From contig NC_063024.1 of assembly GCF_020509005.1 (NCBI RefSeq), positions 1,612,001-1,676,000 on the forward strand: DNA of 64,000 nucleotides, written 5' to 3'. Position numbers and translations under genes: made by a program. Under the pieces are notes generated by a model. It saw only the letters and a program-made list of their open reading frames with translations. It was not told where the DNA came from and searched no databases. The first letter of the stretch is position 1. Each line of letters starts with the position of its first letter. This stretch comes from Fulvia fulva. Taxonomy: Eukaryota; Ascomycota; Dothideomycetes; Mycosphaerellales; Mycosphaerellaceae. Below are positions 58,659 through 64,000 of the stretch, in pieces.

Positions 58659-60949
58659 ATGGTACGACTGAGTATCGTTGGGCTGGTATTGTATTGCACC
58701 CATGCCTGAGCCACATCCTGCTCCTCAGGTAACTTGATGGTGCTGCATGACATCTTCGATATTCTAACAACCATGCAGCCGAGAACACCTTCTTCCTGAA
58801 GCTGATAGGCAATGACGCATCAGTCCAAGAATTCTGCCAATCGCTCCCACCAAGCAACCGACTCGACCGTCAAAAGTGTCCCAAGGCACTCAGATACACA
58901 CCTTATACGAAGATCAGGTCATTCTGCGATTGCGTCAAGAGTAACTGCTGCCCAAATGAATGCGGTAAATTAAGCAAGTGTCCGAAACTGCCCTGTGGAA
59001 ACATTTGCGTGGACAAGACAAGCGATCCCAAGAATTGCGGTGCTTGTGGAACTCAGGTATGGCGGCTTGAGAGAGTCGTGAAAGGACGTCGTGCTGATGA
59101 GGGAGCAGTGTCCGCCTCAGCAGAAGTGCGTTAAAGGCAGCTGTCAATGCGAGAAAGGTCAACTCTTCTGCAATAAGAAATGTGTTGATTCGACTGATCC
59201 GAATACCTGCGGAAGCTGCTCGAACAAGGTATGTGCTTCATCTACCTCCTAAATCAGCCGCTCCTGTGCCGGAAGCTTTGGTCCGAACCTTCGTGCCTTA
59301 GGTGTCGACGCAAGCTTTCTTGGCGGAGCGTCTGAGTCGCCTGGGTTCACAATAGGCATCAAAAAGCTGGCTTCAACAGCCCTCCTTCGTAATTACAACA
59401 CAACCACAACATCTATATCTTTGTAAGTCTTACGGGACCTCAATATTATAAGTGACAGCAAGCTCCAGTTGTTTGTATATCTAGTAAAGGGGAATTGCGA
59501 AAATGAAAGCTTGCACAATATTTTGAGCAGTGGTTATTCCAAGCTAGCCCTCTAAAACTAGAATACGATCACAACACGATATGGATATACAAGAAACACG
59601 AGCTCCGAGCTATGGCTATTTTAGGCAGATTACGAGTCTGAAATTTGTATATATACGTTGTGGTTGTGCTGTTTCAACGAGGGAGGGCAAATCTAGCAAC
59701 AATCTAGCTGTCTTGGCGCCCACTCTGCGCCTACAGTCCTTAGACCCTCGCAAGCTCGGAATTGGTGGCTTCACTTCAGCACCAGGACACCGAGCGACAG
59801 CAGCGGTCTGATCTAGGAGGTGGTGCTTCATTGCTCGTGGCAGGGGACGCACTGCTTACAAAGAGGTAGTGCGCAGCAGATCAAAAGTGCACAGCCGGGA
59901 CCTGTCAATGCGATGCTGGCAAACCCTTCTGTGGTGGTCGATGTGTTGACAGCAATGACCCGAGCACTTGCGGGAGTTGCGGCAATAAGGTAGGAAGTAT
60001 GGTATAGTATGTGAGGCGCCAAAGACTGATGATCCAACAGTGTACATCAGGTCAAACTTGCAACAGCGGCACTTGCGAATGCGAAGCAGGGAAGAGTTTC
60101 TGCAATGGCCAGTGTGTCAGCAACAATGACCCGAACACTTGCGGGAGTTACTCAAACGCTGTTAGTCTGATCACGAAGACTCCCGTCGAGCGTGCCGGCT
60201 ACTGACCGGAAACCAGTGCACCGCTCCAAAGACCACCTGCAGAGACATGACTTGCAAATGTCCCTCCGAGAGTCCTGTCGACTGTGGCAGCAACTGCGTA
60301 TGCAGCTCCTCTGTCAGTCAGTAACACCTTTTGGCTAACATATTGGCAGTGCCCAGCAGGTAACACCTGCGGTTCAAACAGCGAATGCATCGTCCCATGC
60401 AGCAACATCAACGAATCTTGTAACGCGGATGCAGACTGCTGTAACGGCAATCTCTGTGTCTCAGGAACCTGCCAGGCTCCAGCGACATGCTCTGCGCCCC
60501 AATTCACATGCCGCACTTCATGTGTCCGTACCAACCCATCCACTCCTACAACTCTCCACCACTAACACTGGCACAGTGCAACCAAGGCCATGTCTGTGGT
60601 GACAACGGCTTCTGCAGAGCTCCATGTGGGTTCTTACAGCAAGACTGCGGGGATGGTCGATGTGCACGGGGCAATCAGGGAGGCTGCAGAACTAATGACG
60701 ATTGTGTAAGTGCGGCCTATCTCAACACGAACTGTTATTGTGGTCGGGACCTGAGACTAATGTGTGTCCAACGGTTTTACAGTGCAGCAGAGACTGCTTC
60801 AATCCTTTTGGAGCTGAAAATGGCCAGGGTATTTGCAACTAAAGGCATAAGATACTAATCATTACCAACCAGAGTGCAAGTCGTGCAACAAGCCTGATTG
60901 CGAGGACCCGGAATACTGCGGAGTAACAACTAATCGATTGTGTTGTTGA
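58659..60949 (+). pseudogene. Modular secreted cysteine-rich protein (Stig1-like repeats), ten exons, TGA in exon 1
   Basis: Exons: 58659-58728, 58779-59056, 59109-59228, 59870-59989, 60041-60160, 60217-60297, 60350-60523, 60577-60705, 60783-60828, 60873-60949. Exon 1 would encode a signal peptide but has TGA at 58707-58709. Exons 3-5 are each exactly 120 bases and encode one 40-residue module, C..xQxC..GxCxC..G..FC...CV...DP.TCGS. Nearly all introns are phase 0 and most acceptors read CAG followed by TGC/TGT, so each module is a shufflable cassette. Later exons carry other Cys patterns (for example SCNADADCCNGNLCVSGTC), and the end reads LCC-stop. The pattern resembles Stig1-type repeats; this is recalled, not searched. 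Expected to be extracellular. Intron 3 (59229-59869) holds a TIR element. Confidence 0.65.
59352..59720. mobile_element. Small TIR element (MITE-like) in an intron
   Basis: Inverted arms GCCCTCCTTCG...CACAACCACAAC (59379-59410) and GTTGTGGTTGTG...GAGGGAGGGC (59656-59688) face each other, with an AT-rich centre of about 245 bases and no coding frame. A RIP-mutated half copy lies at 19655-19818, and similarity there extends outward to about 59352, so the true ends are further out than the perfect arms. The target duplication is unclear. Confidence 0.6.
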
Positions 60950-61045
60950 AAAGCAATCTAATTCATTTCCTACACCAACATCTTCATATCGTTAATAAGT
61001 TCGTCCCGATCAGACGCCATCGCCTGTAGCGCCGACCCGCAGAAA

Positions 61046-61260
61046 CTAGCCAATTGGAATAATGTAGTCCTCGACCGCTTCGGCACGCTTGTCGATTGGA
61101 ATAATATAATCCTCGACCGCTTCCGCACGCTTGTCGATTGGAATAATGTAGTCTTCAACCGCTTCCGCACGCTTGTCGATTGGAATAATGTAGTCCTCAA
61201 CCGCTTCCGCACGCTTGTCGATTGGAATGATGTAGTCCTCGAACGCTTCGGCACGCTTGT
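61046..61260 (-). repeat. 42-bp tandem repeats encoding the RiPP cores
   Basis: Five tandem 42-bp units (14 codons). The copies differ at only a few third positions and at one Phe/Val codon (AEAF in the first, AEAV in the others). The high similarity points to recent expansion or gene conversion. The last unit ends YIIPIG and then the stop. Confidence 0.9.
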
Positions 61261-61412
61261 TGACTGGTTTAATGTACTGTTCGAGGGTGGACGAGAGTAA
61301 GCATATTGCTTTACCACATGTGGCGTGGCGGCGAGATTCTAACCTCAACAGCGGCGCTGAAAGCACCTGATGACAGAGCAATCAGAAGCAGAGTAGCCTA
61401 GTTCTTGTGCAT
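61046..61412 (-). pseudogene. Repeat RiPP precursor (dikaritin / phomopsin-type), stop codon in the signal peptide
   Basis: Exon 1 is 61412-61344, intron 61343-61277 (GTTAGA...GAACAG), and exon 2 is 61276-61046. Exon 2 encodes 14-residue repeats, KRAEAVEDYIIPID: Kex2 sites (KR) separate five copies of the hexapeptide core YIIPI(D/G), after one diverged YIKPVN unit. Exon 1 would encode a signal peptide (hydrophobic LLLIALSSGAFSA), but its fifth codon is TAG (61400-61398). No alternative ATG gives this frame. The layout (signal peptide, Kex2-cut repeats, a tyrosine-initiated core) is that of dikaritin precursors. Phomopsin is made from YVIPID and ustiloxins from YAIG/YVIG, by Kex2 cleavage and UstYa-type oxidative cyclisation. 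No UstYa gene is seen here. As it stands the gene looks inactive, though the stop could be an error. Confidence 0.75.
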
Positions 61413-61962
61413 GATGGCGGTCGTTGTCCGCTGAAGTAGCCTTGCTTGTAGGAGTTGCTCTCTGCGACTTCGCAAGGATTTCAAGTCAAGTCACTGAGGA
61501 ATAAATGGGTTTGGATCAATGGAGACACTTGCCGTCCACCTGGCGCGACTAAATACTTCTCGCGCCGCCAATGCAGATGCGCCGCAAGCTAAGTCGATAC
61601 ACGCCTCGCACTACAATCACCCGGCGCCTACATCGTGGTCTCGCAGTGGAAGGTTATTCTTCTCGCAACTATGATCAAGCTGAAGCATGGTTGATAGCAA
61701 ATCAGCAGCCTAAGATCCCGAGAACCTGGTACGGACAGTAATACAATCACCCTCCGCTGCGAGAGGGCGCCATATGCGTGCTTTAGACTCGTCCGCCCTG
61801 ATAGTGAGCGTCCTTGTAGTAGGCCGCGGCGACATTGTTGCAGACTCGGCGTAGCAGGCGCCTAAGCAGCGCCTAAGCAGCGCCTACCATGATGGAAGCC
61901 GAGATGATCTGTGGTAGGATGAACGATGCAGGGATGGAGCGAACAGTGTGCGCTTATGGCAG
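61413..61962. promoter_or_regulatory. Intergenic region upstream of the RiPP precursor, with an 11-bp direct repeat
   Basis: No gene. It must hold the precursor promoter (transcribed leftward) and the transcription-factor 3' end. GCGCCTAAGCA is repeated 2.7 times at 61858-61888, immediately head to tail. This could be a regulator site, but it is more than 440 bases from the precursor start, so its role is open. Confidence 0.4.
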
Positions 61963-64000
61963 CTATGAGAATAATATCATGATGTTTGTGCTAGGGAGTA
62001 ACTCTTTCCAGCTTCGCCATTCTACAATAGAGGCTGACGATGACGATCTGTCGACTTCATACCAGCACAAGGTCAGCAATCTGTCAAGGTCACGCATCGC
62101 CGGCAGCTTGGAGGCTTCTATGGTGGCCCGGAAGAATTCTCGCTGCGATCCTACCGCCACGCTGGCAGCGACGCAGAATGGCCAGAGCGAAGTTTGTGAC
62201 TCGATTATGGCTTTGTGGAGTTTCCACGTGGCAACGAAGCGATCGACGCCTTCTTGGATTTCGGGCGCGCGTACAGATCCTCCAGAAACAATAAGATGGA
62301 GTTCGATCAAAAGAGCCCAGAGGAAGATGCAGGTCCTCACGTGTGCGATGCGCGAGCTCTTGGCAGGCAAATCGGGCACGGGCAAACTTGCATGTGTTCC
62401 ATCAAATGACGAAAGCGCCGTGGACAATCGTTGTATCATTTTTCCCATGCTGGATTCTATATTGTTAGCTTTGTCAAGTAGCTCGCGATAGCTGAGTTCT
62501 CCACGCGTCTGTCGCTCTCGCTTCCATTCGTCTAGAGCCATGATATCGAGAAGAATGCTGAGTGCTTTCCCGTCACACGTGTTGATGGCGAAGAACACGG
62601 CCGAGAAGTCGACAGAAGAAAGAAGTTTCTGGTACACAGCGGCTGCTGGGGGCACCCTTCGTTTGATAGACGAGGAAATCGCATCGTTCCAGATGAGCAG
62701 TGAACAGAAACAGTATGCTGCCCGTTTCTCCATATTCGCATGGGCAACACGCTCCGAGTCCTGTTCGGGAGCCCGGAAATAAGTGGACGCAGATATTTGG
62801 TGCTGCGATTGCAAAGCATCTGGTGGTGCTTGCTCGTGATGATCTGCTCTGTTGTTCAAGCTCGACGCGGCAAGGTCCAGGTATGATTGACACTCGGGCA
62901 ATCGCTCAGATATAGCCTGTTGAAAAGCGCAAGCACGCCATGGTCAGCTCAACGTGTTGCAAGAAGGCGAAGAATCGAGCGACCGACGCTTGACGGAGAC
63001 ATGATATGCCAAAGCGAGACATACCTCGAGATGAGCCAGATGCATCGCAACAATAAGATCCTCGCCGAGAACGACGAATGTGCCCGCTTGCAGCTCCGCG
63101 AACAGTTGCGTAGCACATGCACGGTACCTTTGAGCCTCTTTAAGAGGCTCGCTACCACCGAGAAAGTGGCAAGACTCTCGCCGTGCAGCCATGCTGAGCG
63201 AACATTGCAGGAAGGCACGGGAGCGGGAGAGGAGATATAATAGCCAGCCCCTGTTTGAGTCTTGGAAGCCCAATCTGGGGCTGTAGTCGTCAAGGAAATG
63301 CATGACGAGATCATGCTCCCTGCTCAGAGTCTCTTCTGCATGCTCGCTTGTAAGAGCTGTGACGGGTGGAACGATCAAATTGACTAGATTGGCCTGCACG
63401 TCGTGCAGACCGACAGGATCGTGGCGTTGTGCGCCGGTGGACGGGGCGGACAATGAGTCAGTGTACGGCGGACCGGCTGGCTCGTGCAACGATGCACTCG
63501 ACGGCAGCGCATGCGAAACATATGGCACGGCAGATGGCCCGGAATGCGGAGCTGCCAGAGCCGAGAAGTCGAGAAGGTTATCGAGGTCCCCAAAGATGTG
63601 GTCCTGCTGCTCCTCTTGATCCACGTTCGTGGAGGCAGCGATGGAGCAGCTTAGCGGAGAAAATGGCCACGAAGGCAAGTCGGTATTGGTCGGTGTAATC
63701 CCACACAACACTTCAGGACCCGATGGACTTGTCAGTGAGTCCAAGACGTGATTCAATGGTGATGCGACCTCGCCATCACTGTCGCCGCGGCTTATGCTCC
63801 GTTGAGACTGCCGCCGCGAGGAGAGGGCTAGTCTAGCAGCCTCGCGCTTCTCCTTCTCGCCTTTGTCCTTCCAGTGGGGCTTGGGGCCGTAACCGTGACA
63901 AAAGACTTCCCGCTGCACGTAATTGAGGCATGGCGGTCCATCCTCGAAGCACTTCTTGCGCCGCAGCCGACACGTCCAGCAGCCGCGTTTGGATCGTTGT
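61963..64000 (-). CDS. Zn2Cys6 transcription factor with Fungal_trans_2-type domain, 5' end outside the window
   Basis: On the minus strand the zinc cluster lies at about 63997-63890: KRGCWTCRLRRKKC, then FEDGPPC, then CHGYG, followed by a basic linker. The expected fifth ligand cysteine (in the usual PxCxxC...CxGYG pattern) is a tyrosine codon, TAC at 63921-63919. A Ser/Pro-rich middle follows, then an alpha-helical region (MHFLDDYSPRLGF, about 63310; LEVCLALAYHV; DLAASSLN; WALLIELHLIVSGG) typical of Fungal_trans_2 regulators. An intron near 62905-62990 joins the two long frames; an acceptor CAACAG at about 62920 with donor GTCAAG fits. The stop is at 61963-61965. It is probably a cluster regulator for the adjacent precursor, by position. 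The lost zinc ligand may abolish DNA binding. Confidence 0.8.

Noticed and set aside
61046..61276. CRISPR-like array
   Set aside because: The 42-bp repeats are directly adjacent without spacers, keep a reading frame and lie in a eukaryotic genome.
61046..61317. Alpha-type mating pheromone precursor
   Set aside because: Kex2 repeats with AEA spacers resemble alpha-factor precursors, but the repeated unit lacks the W...GQPCW-type core of filamentous ascomycete pheromones and is acidic. A dikaritin core fits better.
60970..61317. 115-codon minus-strand frame overlapping the RiPP precursor
   Set aside because: It reads the same repeats in another frame as a low-complexity Ser/Arg-rich string; the Kex2 frame is the meaningful one.

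Overview
The window is nuclear DNA from a filamentous ascomycete (Pezizomycotina; I cannot name the species). Evidence: genes with 45-80 base introns carrying GT...AG ends and CTAAC/CTGAC-like branch sites, a Zn2Cys6 transcription factor, small secreted cysteine-rich proteins, and transposons carrying the signature of repeat-induced point mutation (RIP). About 78% is transposon: bases 1-50,030 are a nested graveyard and 50,030-64,000 is a gene-poor tract of ordinary base composition with secreted-protein genes.

Transposon block. Outside two exceptions, CpA and TpG are almost absent, TpA is very common and CpG is kept, so CAG/CAA/TGG codons have become stops and no long reading frame survives. 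Layout: (1) a RIP-mutated Ty3/gypsy element (Gypsy-1) enters from the left; its 3' LTR (3653-10125) is split by a fresh, apparently intact chromodomain gypsy (Gypsy-2, 3746-9882) with ATAGG target duplications, near-identical 443-bp LTRs, and gag and pol joined by a -1 frameshift signal. (2) A minus-strand RIP-mutated gypsy (Gypsy-3, 10232-19593; 184-bp LTRs; duplication CCCTG/CCCTA) holds a composite LINE. (3) Half of a small TIR element, then a Copia element (Copia-1, 19819-22842) that largely escaped RIP but has lost its reverse transcriptase. (4) A RIP-mutated LINE (LINE-2) with a solo Gypsy-1 LTR inside it. (5) A second, RIP-mutated Copia (Copia-2, 29469-49763, duplication TACTT) opened out to 20 kb by LINE-3, composite C, composite E and LINE-4, which is nested inside E.

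Three elements (A, C, E) share one 1,076-bp 5' module fused to 3' pieces of three different LINE subfamilies, each with a LINE-type target duplication. This is a composite, template-switch family like the one I recall as MINE in Magnaporthe. LINE-4 is a second kind of chimera: its 5' end is the R-U5-PBS leader of a Copia transcript.

Gene tract. In order: a 201-aa secreted 8-cysteine protein (52353-52958, +); a frameshifted remnant; a small secreted peptide (minus); a three-exon secreted cysteine-rich gene with an in-frame TGA; a possible further secreted protein; a ten-exon gene built of repeated cysteine modules, three of them exactly 120-base exons, with a TIR element in one intron; a minus-strand Kex2-type repeat precursor with repeated YIIPID cores (61046-61412); and a C6-zinc transcription factor running off the right edge. 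The precursor matches the dikaritin (ustiloxin/phomopsin) class of fungal RiPPs, whose phomopsin core is YVIPID. With the neighbouring regulator it looks like the left edge of a RiPP cluster whose tailoring genes would lie beyond base 64,000. Both genes carry an apparent lesion of the CpA-to-TpA type (a stop codon in the signal peptide, a lost zinc-ligand cysteine), so the locus may be decaying, perhaps through RIP leaking from the transposon block.
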